A DNA stretch of 64,000 nucleotides, taken from assembly GCA_021463145.1 (NCBI GenBank), contig JAJTWZ010000017.1, positions 1 to 64,000 on the forward strand, given 5' to 3'. Position numbers and translations under genes: made by a program. This DNA is from Blastocatellia bacterium. Its GTDB lineage: Bacteria > Acidobacteriota > Blastocatellia > UBA7656 > JADIYM01. This document shows positions 16,420-25,747 of the stretch, piece by piece (position 1 is the stretch's first letter; every line of letters begins with the position of its first letter). The notes below the pieces were generated by a model. It made no database searches and was not told where the DNA came from. It saw only the letters and a list, made by a program, of their open reading frames with translations.

Positions 16420-17682
16420 ATGTCCGTGGCGGACACCGAAACGCATCGCACGATCGAAGCGGTCTGGCGGATCGAGTCCGCTCGCATCGTCGCCGGCGTC
16501 GCGCGCATCGTGCGCGACGTCGGCATGGCGGAAGAGCTCGCACACGACGCGCTGGTCGCGGCGCTCGAGCAGTGGCCGAAAACGGGCGTTCCGGACAAGC
16601 CGGGAGCGTGGCTCGCCGCGACGGCGCGCAACCGCGCGATCGACCGCGTCCGGAGGCGACCGATGCTCGACCGGACGCACGCGGAGATCGGCCGGGATCT
16701 CGACGAACGGCAGCAGGACGAAGTGGCGCGAATGGAAGCCGCGATCGACGACGACATAGGTGACGACCTCCTGCGCCTCGTATTCGTTGCGTGTCACCCC
16801 GTGCTCGGGCCGGAAGCACGAGTCGCGTTGACGCTGCGGTTGCTTGGGGGACTCACGACAGACGAAATCGCGCGTGCTTTTCTCGTCTCCGAGTCGACGA
16901 TTGCGCAAAGGATCGTTCGAGCGAAGAAGAAACTCACGGAGGCGCGAGTGCCCTTCGAAGTCCCGCGAGGTGCGGATCGCGAGCGGCGCCTCGCATCGGT
17001 GCTAGAGGTGATCTATCTCGTGTACAACGAAGGCTACTCCGCGACCGCCGGCGACGACTGGATGCGGCCGGCGCTCTGCGAGGAGGCGCTGCGGCTGGGC
17101 CGCATCCTCGCGGAACTCGTTCCGCAGGAAGCCGAAGTGCACGGCCTTGTCGCGCTGATGGAAATCCAGGCGTCGCGCGCGAAGGCGCGGACGTCGCCGG
17201 CGGGCGAGCCGATCCTCCTCAACGACCAGAACCGCGCGCGGTGGGACCAGTTGCTCATCCGTCGGGGACTCGCGGCGCTCGAGCGGGCGGGTGCGCTGGG
17301 GGGAGCGCGGGGGCCGTACGCGCTGCAGGCGGCGATCGCGGCGTGCCACGCGCGCGCTACGGACGCGGCGGAGACGGACTGGTCGCGGATCTCGGCGCTC
17401 TACGGCGAACTCGCGCGGGTGGCGCCGTCACCCATCGTCGAGTTGAACCGTGCGGTGGCGATCGGGATGGCGGATGGACCGGCAGCCGGGCTCGCCGCGG
17501 CGGATGCGGTCGCCGGCGAGCCGGTGCTTGCGACGTATCATCTGCTGCCGGCGGTGCGCGGGGAATTTCTCGAGCGGTTGGGACGGATCGAGGAAGCGCG
17601 GGAGTCCTTCGCGCGCGCGGCGTCGCTCACACGCAACGAGCGCGAGCGCGAGGTGCTGCTGGGAAGGGCCGGGCGGCGGTAA
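16420..17682 (+). CDS. ECF42-type sigma factor with C-terminal TPR extension
   Basis: The 420-residue protein has sigma regions 2 and 4 within about residues 10-175 (KPGAWLAATARNRAIDRVRRR; LTTDEIARAFLVSESTIAQRI). A ~240-residue helical, TPR-like extension follows, with the signature YLVYNEGY at 200-206. This is the build of the ECF42 group, in which the extension controls the sigma factor in place of an anti-sigma. The DGPF gene just upstream is the expected genomic partner and probable target. Confidence 0.9.
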   Translation: MSVADTETHRTIEAVWRIESARIVAGVARIVRDVGMAEELAHDALVAALEQWPKTGVPDKPGAWLAATARNRAIDRVRRRPMLDRTHAEIGRDLDERQQDEVARMEAAIDDDIGDDLLRLVFVACHPVLGPEARVALTLRLLGGLTTDEIARAFLVSESTIAQRIVRAKKKLTEARVPFEVPRGADRERRLASVLEVIYLVYNEGYSATAGDDWMRPALCEEALRLGRILAELVPQEAEVHGLVALMEIQASRAKARTSPAGEPILLNDQNRARWDQLLIRRGLAALERAGALGGARGPYALQAAIAACHARATDAAETDWSRISALYGELARVAPSPIVELNRAVAIGMADGPAAGLAAADAVAGEPVLATYHLLPAVRGEFLERLGRIEEARESFARAASLTRNEREREVLLGRAGRR

Positions 17683-17698
17683 CGTTCCGCACGATCAA

Positions 17699-19129
17699 CT
17701 ACGGCGCCGGCTTCGACGCCTTCTCGACGGCGTCGAGAATCCCCGCGATCCCGTCCTTCGTCGTCAACCGCCCTGCGGCAATCACCGCCTCGATCCGCCG
17801 CGTGTTGCCGATCGCCACGGTCGGATTCGCCTCGAGCAGTACGAGATCCGCGATCTTTCCCTTCGCGACCGTCCCGTGGTCCTTCTCCCGTTCGAGCATC
17901 CGCGCCGGATTCCAAGTCGCGGCCTGCAGCGCCTCCATCGGCGTCAGCCCCGCGCTCACGAGCAGTTCGAGCTCGTCGTGCAGACTGAACCCCGGGAAGC
18001 AGTACGGATTGAGCACGTCGGTCCCCGCGACGATCCCGACACCGGCCTTGCGCATCGCGCCCACCACCTCGAGCTGCCTCCGGTACGCGAGCTTGCCGAG
18101 CTCCGCGTCTTCCGCCGTCCGCGACTTGAAGCGGAAGTCGTTCGCCGGATCCCACATCTTCTGCATCGCCGGGTGCATGTACTTGAGGCGCGGGTCCGTC
18201 GTGATTTTCGGATCGTCGAGGTGCGCGATGTTGCGCAGGACGACGAGCGTCGGACACATCCAGACCCTCGCTTTCACGAGGCGGCCGAAGAACGCGTCGG
18301 CCTTTGTCGCGTCGTAGTGTTCGATCGCGGTCCGGTTCGCGCGCCGTCGCGCCGCGCGCGCTTCCTCGCTCGACGGATCGACGCCCGGAGCCGCGGGCTT
18401 CCGAAGCTCGGCTTCGTGCGACGAGCATTCGGTGAGCACGCCGGTCAGGTGTTCGACGCAGCGCATGCCGGCGCCGGCGGCATCGGTGACCGAGACGGAA
18501 CCCGGTACGTGACCGTCGACGGGAAGGCCCGCGCGATGGGCTTCGTCGGCGATGGCGAAGAAGACGTCGCGGGGCAGCAGGCTGTAGACCTTGATGAAGT
18601 CGGCGCCGTCGCGCTTCGCCTTGCGGACGGCTTCGCGGCCGTCGTCCATCGTGGCGCAGGCGGTAGAGTTGGGCCAGATGGGCTTCGGTCCGCCGAGGAT
18701 CGAGCTCGCGATGACCATGCGCGGACCGGTGAGGGTGCCGGCGGCGATGTCCTGCCGCCACTGATGGTGGAGCGGCGAGCCCCACATGACGCGGATGCCG
18801 GTGACGCCGTTCGCGATGAAGAGCGGGACGTGCGTGGAGTCGTACCAGTGGACGTGCATGTCCCAGAGGCCAGGTATGAGGAATTTGCCGGTGCCGTCGA
18901 GGACCTTCGCGCCGGGCGGGACGGCGACCTTGCCGGTATTCCCGACCTCGGAGATGCGGTCGCCGGTGACGACGACGGTCATGTCGGAGGACGCCGGCCC
19001 ACCGGTGGTGTCGATGACGGTGACGTGGGTGATGGCGATGGCAGTCTGCTTTGCAGCTTCGACCGCTTGACCGGCCATCGATGCCACCGGCGCCAGAACG
19101 AGCAACACGAGTACGCACAGACTCTTCAT
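17699..19129 (-). CDS. Secreted metal-dependent amidohydrolase
   Basis: The 476-residue protein has a signal peptide (MKSLCVLVLLVLAPVASMA), then the amidohydrolase frame: PGLWDMHVHW with H92 and H94, FIKVYS with K180 as probable carbamylated bridge, H207 and H227 as further ligands, and AGTDVLNP late in the barrel. The C-terminal ARMLERE..GTVAKGKIADLVLLE strand is typical of the imidazolonepropionase/prolidase-like branch. The substrate is unknown. The ATG at 19129 begins the signal peptide; the reading frame runs on upstream into the propeller gene and is not used. Confidence 0.88.
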   Translation of the reverse strand: MKSLCVLVLLVLAPVASMAGQAVEAAKQTAIAITHVTVIDTTGGPASSDMTVVVTGDRISEVGNTGKVAVPPGAKVLDGTGKFLIPGLWDMHVHWYDSTHVPLFIANGVTGIRVMWGSPLHHQWRQDIAAGTLTGPRMVIASSILGGPKPIWPNSTACATMDDGREAVRKAKRDGADFIKVYSLLPRDVFFAIADEAHRAGLPVDGHVPGSVSVTDAAGAGMRCVEHLTGVLTECSSHEAELRKPAAPGVDPSSEEARAARRRANRTAIEHYDATKADAFFGRLVKARVWMCPTLVVLRNIAHLDDPKITTDPRLKYMHPAMQKMWDPANDFRFKSRTAEDAELGKLAYRRQLEVVGAMRKAGVGIVAGTDVLNPYCFPGFSLHDELELLVSAGLTPMEALQAATWNPARMLEREKDHGTVAKGKIADLVLLEANPTVAIGNTRRIEAVIAAGRLTTKDGIAGILDAVEKASKPAP

Positions 19130-19172
19130 GGCTTCACCTACGGCACGCCTGGTCTCCAAGCGCTCCACGACA

Positions 19173-22100
19173 CTATTTCGCATCCCAGTTCCCAACGATT
19201 GGCCTTGCGTTCGGAGGACCATAGATGAAGACGACATCGGCGTTCCCAGGCGAGTTGACGTTTCGAAGGAACCAGGCGCCAGTCGCCGGCACGTAGATCC
19301 CGACCGTGTCCGTGCCGTCGCCCTGCCAGTCACCGGTGACCGGAGTCGCTCCTGATGGACCGTAGCTGAACGCCAGGTCCGCAGCACCGGACGAATTACT
19401 GTTCCGCAAGAAGAACGTCGCTGTTCCAGTCGAGTAAAGGCCAATCGTATCGACGCCGTCACCGTTCCAATCGCCAACGACCGGCACCATACCAGCGCCT
19501 CCAACGTCAAAGGAAAAGACGACATCGGCAGGTCCATTCGAGTTCTCGTTGCGGAGAAAGAACACGCCCGTGCCGACGACGTAGAGCCCGATCGTGTCGA
19601 TGCCGTCGCCATTCCAATCGCCAGCAAGTCCAAGCACGCCGGCCCCACCCGCTCCGAAGGTGAACACGAGATCCGCTACGCCATTCCCGTTCGTGTTTCG
19701 AAGGAAATATGCTCCGGATGTCGGATCGTAGATGCCGGCCGAATCGTCGCCGTCACCGTCCCAGTCACCAACCACAGGCGCAAATGCCCCGCCCGGTCCG
19801 TACGAGAACGTCACATCGGCAACACCGGGCGAGTTAGAATTCCGCAGGAACCAGGCACCGGACGATCCGATGTAGACGGCAGGCGTCGTGGACCCGCGTG
19901 TATTGCCCGTCCGGAATCTCATCACGAAGACATTGAAGTCGTCCGCTCGCCCGAATCCGCCGCCGAGAAATGCCGTCGTTGAAGACTCGCCAGTAATCAC
20001 GACCGATCCGTCCGGATCGAAACACGCTCCCGTTCCTTGATCGGGGCCAACCGTACCAAGAAACGTCCCGTAAATCCGTGTGCTGAGATCGGCGCTCAAT
20101 AGCATGAAGAAGCCGTCTGTACCCTGGATTGAGTCCGGCGACGCGTCGAGCACGGAATCGAAGGCGTCCTGCGAGATCGGGAATCCGGAAGAACTCGTAT
20201 AGCCGACGACGGCCACTCGACCGATTTGATCGGTATCCATACCGATGAGCTCGTCGAGTCCGGTGTCGCCGACGAATGTCGACGCAAGAAGTGCGGTACC
20301 TGTCGAATTCAGCTTCGAAACGAATCCGTCGCGCGGACTGGCGTCCGTGGACACACCAAAGGACTCATCGAACGCACCTGGCGTAGTCGGAAAGTCAGTG
20401 GAGTACGTATAGCCAGCGGCGTAGATCGCGCCCTGCGAGTCAACGGAAAGCGATACGAGAACGTCGTGAAGGCAGCCCCCGAGAAACGTCGAAAACACGA
20501 GTGACGAGCAGTCAGCATTGAACTTCGAGACGAACCCGTCCAGAAAAGAAGAGATGCATATGCTTTGATCATATGCCCCCGGCGTAACGGGGAAGCCTTC
20601 CGAAGAGGTGTTCCCTCCCACGAGGATCTCGGCACCCGCATACTGGACCGAATTGACAATCTCGCCCGCAGCGCCACCGATGAACGTCGATCGAATCAAG
20701 CCAGTTCCGTCCTTCGAGAACAGGGAGAGGAAGCCATCGCCGAAGCCTCCAGCGTACGAGGTGTCGTAAGCCCCAACCGTCGTTGGATACTCTGGAGACA
20801 TCGTTCGACCGACGACGGCGAGAGTTCCGTCGGGAGCGATGGCGGTGTCCGTGACGAACTCTTCGCCGGCCCCGCCGAAATACGTTCCGAAGACGAGCGA
20901 TGACCCAGTGGGGCTGAGCTGGGCGAGGATTCCATCGGAGCCGCCTGCATACGTGTCCGAGTAAGCTCCCGGCGTGGTCGGAAAGTCGGACGAACTTGAG
21001 ATCGCTGCAATGACGACGGTTCCGTCTGCCGCGACTTCGACGGATGCAAGTTCTTCGCCGTCGGAGCCACCCAGATACGTTGAATACTGCAATGCACTGC
21101 CATCGGACGTGAGTTTCGTCACGAAGAGATCGTTCGGAGAATTCACTCCATTCGGAAATGTCGTGTCATAGGCGCCCGGTGTGGTCGGAAACGAGGCGAT
21201 AGAACAGAACCCGGCCAGGAAGATCGAGTGCCCGGCGTCAACCTGGATCTCTTCCGAATGTTCCGCGCCATAAGGAAACGAAGAGCGCGTACCGCTGAGA
21301 AACGTCGAGTACTCGATCGACGTTGCATCCGCGTCAAGTCGGAGCAGGAAGCCGTCAACCTGACCTCCGAAGTTTGGGTGGACAGCGGAAGCGGTCGTGG
21401 CAAAGTCCGTCGAAAGCGTCATCCCGCAGACGCTCAGCTGCCCGGTTGGACGAACGTCACAGCTCGAAACCCAGTCCGAGGCCGAACCGCCGACATACGA
21501 GGCATACTCGAGGGTCGCGCCGTCGGATGCGAGCTTGGCGACAAGCCCGTCGACTGGCCCTCCAATCTCCGTATCGAGCGAGTTTGAAGGAAAGGGGAAT
21601 ACCGTTGACTGGCACTTCCCGACAACGTACACATTGCCGATCGAATCAGCGGCCATGTCCGTGATCACGTCGGCTGCGTTGCCTCCGATGATTGCCGAGT
21701 AGGTGAGTTCCTCGCCGTCTGGATCAAGCCGGCACGCGAAAATCTCGTACTCCGTCGCCGCGGGTGAAACATAGGATCCGGGCACCGCGGGAAAGCCCGC
21801 GAGTCCGTCCACCTGCCCCGCGGCGATGCAGGACCCGTCGCTCGTCACGGCAACGGTATCGATCGCCTGGTTGCCGGTCCCCCCGAGGAAGGTGGAGTAG
21901 ATCAGCGAAGATCCTGACGCATTCACTCGAGAAATGAACCCATTCACGCTTCCTCCCGGCACCGTCTGAAAGCTCCCAGGCGTCACCGGAAAGCTGGTGA
22001 CGGATTCTGTAAAACCACCGACGAACGCTTCTCCATTGCGCACTGCGACGCTCATTCCCGCGTCTTGGTGGGTACCCCCAAGGAACGTCGCGTAGGAAAG

Positions 22101-23558
22101 AGCCGAACACACCGGATTCAGCTTCATCAGGAACGCATCGGACGAGACACCATCATTGAACGTCGGATCGAACGCCGAGGGTGTGCTTGGAAAGTCCGGA
22201 GACTCAGTAGACCCTGCTGCGTAGATCGAACCATCGGAATCAAGCGCAACGGCTTCAATGACGTCATTGAGTTCGCCACCCAGAAACGTCGATCCCAGGA
22301 GCCCGGTGCCGGTGGGATTCAGTCGGGTGACGAACGCATCGCAGCTCCCATTGAGATGCGGGACGGTGTCGAAAGCCGTCGGCGTCGTCGGAAAGTCTGG
22401 CGAGGTCGTCTTGCCAACTACCACGACACCCCCGTCCGGCCGGACGGCAATGTCCGTCGGGACATCGATAGCAGATCCATCGAGATAGGTCGAAAACAGC
22501 AGATCCGAACCGGACGCACTGATCTTCATGATGAAGATGGCGCGACTCTCGTATTGCGAGCTTCCAGGAAAAATCGTTGAGAACGCGCCCGGAGTCGTTG
22601 GGAAGTCCCAGGCATTGGTGATTCCACAAATGGCGGTGTTTCCACTGCCATCGAGTGCGACAGCGACCGCCTCGTCATAGCTGTCGGAACCCCCGAGAAA
22701 ACGGGACCATTCGATAGCTGGATCGATGACGAGCGGCTGCGAACGATCGTACTCTCCGATCGCGAATCGGACCGCTCCGTCGCTGTCGATCCTGTAGGTC
22801 GCTGACACCGGGCGCTTTTCGCCAGCTGTCGACTGGAAGACAGAAGGGCGCACATGTCGAAGCTCCCCGCAGCCCGTTTTCAGGACCAGATCGCCGTCCG
22901 GCGTGACCTCGATCGAATCGTGCCCTTCGAACCGGACCCGCACGGCCGATGCGTCTACGCCTGGCCGAACGACGACGTCGTACTCGAGTCGTTCTTGCGT
23001 TCCGTAAAAGACCGCGTCGATTCCTTCGTAGATGCTCTCGAATCTGACCCGCGAATATGTGGGAACGTCGTGATGCCACTTCTCAGGGTCGTTACCGCGC
23101 AGATAGTTCATGACACCCGGAAGCTCGTTCTCCGCAACGGCCCGGGCGACAGGGCTGGCGCCATCGAAGCGCATCCGAATGGCGTTGACCCCCGCTGATT
23201 CCGTTTGCCGCGATGCACGATCCAGACTCTTGGAGAACGGTGACGACAAGGCTTCCTGGGCCAACGGCCGTGAGGTTGGAAGCGACAGCATTGCCCCGGT
23301 ATCGGTCAGAAAGACGCCGTAGCTGCGATTTCTCGTCACGAATCGCGCTCTCGAATCGGCCTGTCCGACGTTCGGCTCGAAACTCATCGGTCTGGCCGGA
23401 GCGAGTTCCGCAACCGTTGATGCTGATTGATCGGCGCCAGAGCTGGTAACTGTGGTGGCTTCCGAGACGCGAGCCGATGTCGGGAGAGTCCCGAACAAGA
23501 GAAGGCAAAGACAGCACATTGCAAGCCCTGCTTGAGCGGATCGCAGTCGGAACGTCAT
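19173..23558 (-). CDS. Giant secreted SBBP beta-propeller protein
   Basis: This 1461-residue protein has a signal peptide. A conserved N-terminal module (about 55-290; SFEPNVGQADSRARFVTRN and later NDPEKWHHDVPTYSRVRFESIYEGID) typically precedes SBBP repeats. About 17 SBBP repeats follow, recurring as YSTFLGG...D..A.D..G..Y..G.T.S..FP.TPGAF. The last ~230 residues hold five repeats of GDWDGDG.D..GIY....G.FFLRN.NS.G.AD..F..G, ending in GNWDAK. It is presumably an extracellular or surface protein; the ligand is unknown. The ATG at 23558 is used rather than a TTG 18 bp upstream. Confidence 0.88.
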   Translation of the reverse strand: MTFRLRSAQAGLAMCCLCLLLFGTLPTSARVSEATTVTSSGADQSASTVAELAPARPMSFEPNVGQADSRARFVTRNRSYGVFLTDTGAMLSLPTSRPLAQEALSSPFSKSLDRASRQTESAGVNAIRMRFDGASPVARAVAENELPGVMNYLRGNDPEKWHHDVPTYSRVRFESIYEGIDAVFYGTQERLEYDVVVRPGVDASAVRVRFEGHDSIEVTPDGDLVLKTGCGELRHVRPSVFQSTAGEKRPVSATYRIDSDGAVRFAIGEYDRSQPLVIDPAIEWSRFLGGSDSYDEAVAVALDGSGNTAICGITNAWDFPTTPGAFSTIFPGSSQYESRAIFIMKISASGSDLLFSTYLDGSAIDVPTDIAVRPDGGVVVVGKTTSPDFPTTPTAFDTVPHLNGSCDAFVTRLNPTGTGLLGSTFLGGELNDVIEAVALDSDGSIYAAGSTESPDFPSTPSAFDPTFNDGVSSDAFLMKLNPVCSALSYATFLGGTHQDAGMSVAVRNGEAFVGGFTESVTSFPVTPGSFQTVPGGSVNGFISRVNASGSSLIYSTFLGGTGNQAIDTVAVTSDGSCIAAGQVDGLAGFPAVPGSYVSPAATEYEIFACRLDPDGEELTYSAIIGGNAADVITDMAADSIGNVYVVGKCQSTVFPFPSNSLDTEIGGPVDGLVAKLASDGATLEYASYVGGSASDWVSSCDVRPTGQLSVCGMTLSTDFATTASAVHPNFGGQVDGFLLRLDADATSIEYSTFLSGTRSSFPYGAEHSEEIQVDAGHSIFLAGFCSIASFPTTPGAYDTTFPNGVNSPNDLFVTKLTSDGSALQYSTYLGGSDGEELASVEVAADGTVVIAAISSSSDFPTTPGAYSDTYAGGSDGILAQLSPTGSSLVFGTYFGGAGEEFVTDTAIAPDGTLAVVGRTMSPEYPTTVGAYDTSYAGGFGDGFLSLFSKDGTGLIRSTFIGGAAGEIVNSVQYAGAEILVGGNTSSEGFPVTPGAYDQSICISSFLDGFVSKFNADCSSLVFSTFLGGCLHDVLVSLSVDSQGAIYAAGYTYSTDFPTTPGAFDESFGVSTDASPRDGFVSKLNSTGTALLASTFVGDTGLDELIGMDTDQIGRVAVVGYTSSSGFPISQDAFDSVLDASPDSIQGTDGFFMLLSADLSTRIYGTFLGTVGPDQGTGACFDPDGSVVITGESSTTAFLGGGFGRADDFNVFVMRFRTGNTRGSTTPAVYIGSSGAWFLRNSNSPGVADVTFSYGPGGAFAPVVGDWDGDGDDSAGIYDPTSGAYFLRNTNGNGVADLVFTFGAGGAGVLGLAGDWNGDGIDTIGLYVVGTGVFFLRNENSNGPADVVFSFDVGGAGMVPVVGDWNGDGVDTIGLYSTGTATFFLRNSNSSGAADLAFSYGPSGATPVTGDWQGDGTDTVGIYVPATGAWFLRNVNSPGNADVVFIYGPPNARPIVGNWDAK

Positions 23559-23576
23559 CGTGGTTCTCTCAACCAA

Positions 23577-23858
23577 TGTCGTGTCTCCGTTCGAATTCTA
23601 CTTCGTGTCGCAGAAACTCGCCTACGTTCGCGAACGCTCCTCTGATGACAGTTTGCGAGTGGCGTGAGAGAACCGTAACACGATGTTGCCCCGACCAGTC
23701 GAGGCGCGCCGCCGGTTCGCGCCATACCCGACGGCGATCGAGGCACTTCGGCTTCAAAGGCCTCGAGCAACGGTTCGAACGCAGCAATCGGTCAGTACTT
23801 GCTTCGCCGGGCTATCAACGCCGTCAGATGTTAACAGACCCGGTCAGCCGATCTGCGT
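23577..23858. other. Intergenic region upstream of the SBBP gene
   Basis: No gene is visible. The region carries the promoter side of the SBBP gene and, at its far end next to the stop codon of paralogue B, the words ATCTGCGTTCATCTGTGG, which belong to the CACAGATG/CATCTGTG repeat family seen at 35852-35910. Confidence 0.5.
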
Positions 23859-24461
23859 TCATCTGTGGTCGTTCGCCTTCCGATACGTCTTCGCGAATTT
23901 CCGCACGAAATCCCGCACCGCGCGGTCGACCTTGTCGCCGATCTTCCGCTTGAACGTGACGGGCTCGACGAAGCGGTCGGGGCCGGCGGGCTTGAGGATC
24001 GAGCCGATGGCGTAGCGATACGTGCGCAGGAGCGACGATTCGGCGTCCATCGAGTCGAGGTCTCGGGGCAGTTCGCGTGACGGATCGACCGTGCCGGGAC
24101 GATCCGACGGCGGCGTGCGCATGCGGGGCTTCGGCGCGCCGTCGGTCTGCGCGATGTCGTTGAGTCCCGTCGAATCGGAGCGGCCACGATTCTCACCGAG
24201 CGTGTCGTTGCCGATCGTCGTCGAGAAGCGCAGGACGAGGGCGGCGTCTTCGGGCCGTTCGACGACCGTGAGCCGCGGAAGTTCCGTGCGAAGGTTTGCG
24301 AGGATGGCGTCGCGGAGTTCGCCGCGAATGCCGGCATCGACGCAGATCGTCGTGGCGCCGCGCAGATCGTCCGGCGAGCCTTTCTCGACGGCCACCGCCT
24401 GGGCGAATGCTGTCGTCGCAAACGCGATCATCATGCTGATCGAAAGGAGACGAAGAGGCAC
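23859..24461 (-). CDS. Secreted protein of unknown function, paralogue B
   Basis: The 200-residue precursor has a signal peptide (SISMMIAFATTAFAQA) and is a clear paralogue of the protein at 15030-15686: the N-terminal KGSPDDLRGATTICVDAGIRGELRDAI block, an RYAIGSILKP motif, and the C-terminal RDFVRKFAKTYRKAN block are shared. The middle is variable and rich in Pro, Arg and Ser. The start is a GTG at 24461 with AAGGAG 7 bp upstream. The last residues (DHR) and the stop codon fall inside a CATCTGTGG repeat word, so the C-terminus may have been altered by the repeat. Confidence 0.75.
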   Translation of the reverse strand: MPLRLLSISMMIAFATTAFAQAVAVEKGSPDDLRGATTICVDAGIRGELRDAILANLRTELPRLTVVERPEDAALVLRFSTTIGNDTLGENRGRSDSTGLNDIAQTDGAPKPRMRTPPSDRPGTVDPSRELPRDLDSMDAESSLLRTYRYAIGSILKPAGPDRFVEPVTFKRKIGDKVDRAVRDFVRKFAKTYRKANDHR

Positions 24462-24557
24462 GAAGACACTCCTTCCGGACCGGTTGCGGGGGGACGCCGG
24501 AATCGTACTCCTGATTGCCGCGCCGCGCCTCCGGAACTCTGGGCTACACTCCCCGAC

Positions 24558-25427
24558 ATGCACAGACGCGATTTCCTGTTGACTTCCGCCGCGACCGCCG
24601 TACTGCCGGCGGCTCTCACCGTCCACGCCATGCAGTCCCCCGCGTTGTCGAAGCCGACATTCGCCGACGTCAACGGCCAACACATCTTCTATAGCGTCCG
24701 CGGCGCCGGGAAGCCGCTCGTCCTCCTGCACGGAGGTATCGACCCGGACAGCTACGGAAACAACCTGGCCGAACTCGCAAAGTCCCGGCAGGTGATCGCC
24801 GTTCACCTCCAAGGGCACGGGCGCACGCCGGACACCGACCGGCCATTGCGCGGGGAAACGCTTGGCGACGATATTGCCGCGCTGATCGGTCATCTGAAGC
24901 TCGGCAAGGCCGACGTCATGGGCTATTCGTTCGGCGCCGGCGTCGCGTTGCAGACGGCCGTCCGCCATCCGGACGTGGTCGACCGGCTCGTGGTCGTCTC
25001 GACGACGATGCGGAAGGACGGCTGGTATCCGGAGGGCATTGCGGCCTTCGACCAGCTCGAGGCGAACGCGGCCTCGTACGGCCCTGCCGTCAAGGCGTCC
25101 CCGCTCGGCCAGGCCTACCCAGATGTCGATTGGACGAACCTGTTCCGAAAGATCGGCGAGCTGTCCAGACGTCCGTTCGACGTCAGCGCCGACGTCGCGA
25201 AGGTGAAGGCTCGAACGCTGCTCGTCTTTGCCGACGCGGACGGCATTCGGCCCGAACATATGGTCGAGTTCTGGAAGGCGCTCGGGGGTGGCCAGCGCGA
25301 CGCCGGGCTCGACGGCTCGCTACGGCCCGCACACCAGCTCGCGATCGTGCCGAACACCACGCACTACTCGCTCGCCACCGACCCGATGCTGCCGCCGATC
25401 GTCGAGCGCTTCCTCACAGCGAAGTAG
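24558..25427 (+). CDS. Tat-exported alpha/beta hydrolase
   Basis: The 289-residue protein begins with a twin-arginine signal (RRDFLLTSAATA, residues 3-14). It has the alpha/beta-hydrolase elements: oxyanion-loop HGG at 58-60, nucleophile elbow G-Y-S124-F-G, acid in FADADG (about 224-229) and H268 in NTTHYS. The substrate is not evident. It stands alone, divergent from the paralogue B gene with about 95 bp between them. Confidence 0.88.
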   Translation: MHRRDFLLTSAATAVLPAALTVHAMQSPALSKPTFADVNGQHIFYSVRGAGKPLVLLHGGIDPDSYGNNLAELAKSRQVIAVHLQGHGRTPDTDRPLRGETLGDDIAALIGHLKLGKADVMGYSFGAGVALQTAVRHPDVVDRLVVVSTTMRKDGWYPEGIAAFDQLEANAASYGPAVKASPLGQAYPDVDWTNLFRKIGELSRRPFDVSADVAKVKARTLLVFADADGIRPEHMVEFWKALGGGQRDAGLDGSLRPAHQLAIVPNTTHYSLATDPMLPPIVERFLTAK

Positions 25428-25747
25428 CTGGCAATCTGCATCCGCGACCGTGGCGCGGTCGACAGCGTGACACCGGCGGCGACCGGGTTCGCGACCGCTC
25501 CGCGGTCGCAGACTCCGCCGTAGAACAAGAAGCGACGTTCCGTGGTCGTGGAGCGGTCGGACTCCGGCACTTCAGTCGTGAAGCGTATGGGCGTGTCTGA
25601 CGGGGCGCCGATTCGGGCGGGAAGCGGTGAAACCGATGGAAACCATTGTCAGACAATGCGATGTGGGTTGGAGCCGGCCGGTGACGACCCGTCAGCTATC
25701 AGGAAAATACGGCTTGTGATGCGGGATTTTCGTGGCACAATCTCGTC
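25428..25747. other. Intergenic region with palindromic GACCGC repeats
   Basis: There is no gene. At 25445-25461 and 25491-25509 are palindromes of the CGACCGCGGAGCGGTCG type, and a third variant (GTGGTCGTGGAGCGGTC) lies near 25540; the same palindrome occurs at 7691-7707. At 25701-25738 is the operator-like sequence described separately. The left edge of the accessory island falls in this stretch. Confidence 0.6.
25701..25738 (+). promoter_or_regulatory. Operator-like imperfect palindrome before the DUF4143 ATPase
   Basis: GGAAAATACGGC and GCGGGATTTTCG are imperfect inverted arms (9 of 12 positions) separated by 7 bases and followed by TGGCAC. The 37-base sequence recurs with a single mismatch at 29179-29215 near the start of the second Fic gene. 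Its position 10 bp before the GTG start of the ATPase fits an operator or promoter element. The same bases can also be read as codons, so a coding remnant is an alternative. Confidence 0.5.

Noticed and set aside
17450-19228. 592-codon frame across the sigma and amidohydrolase genes
   Set aside because: Antisense to the amidohydrolase and out of frame with the sigma gene; both real genes have strong motifs.
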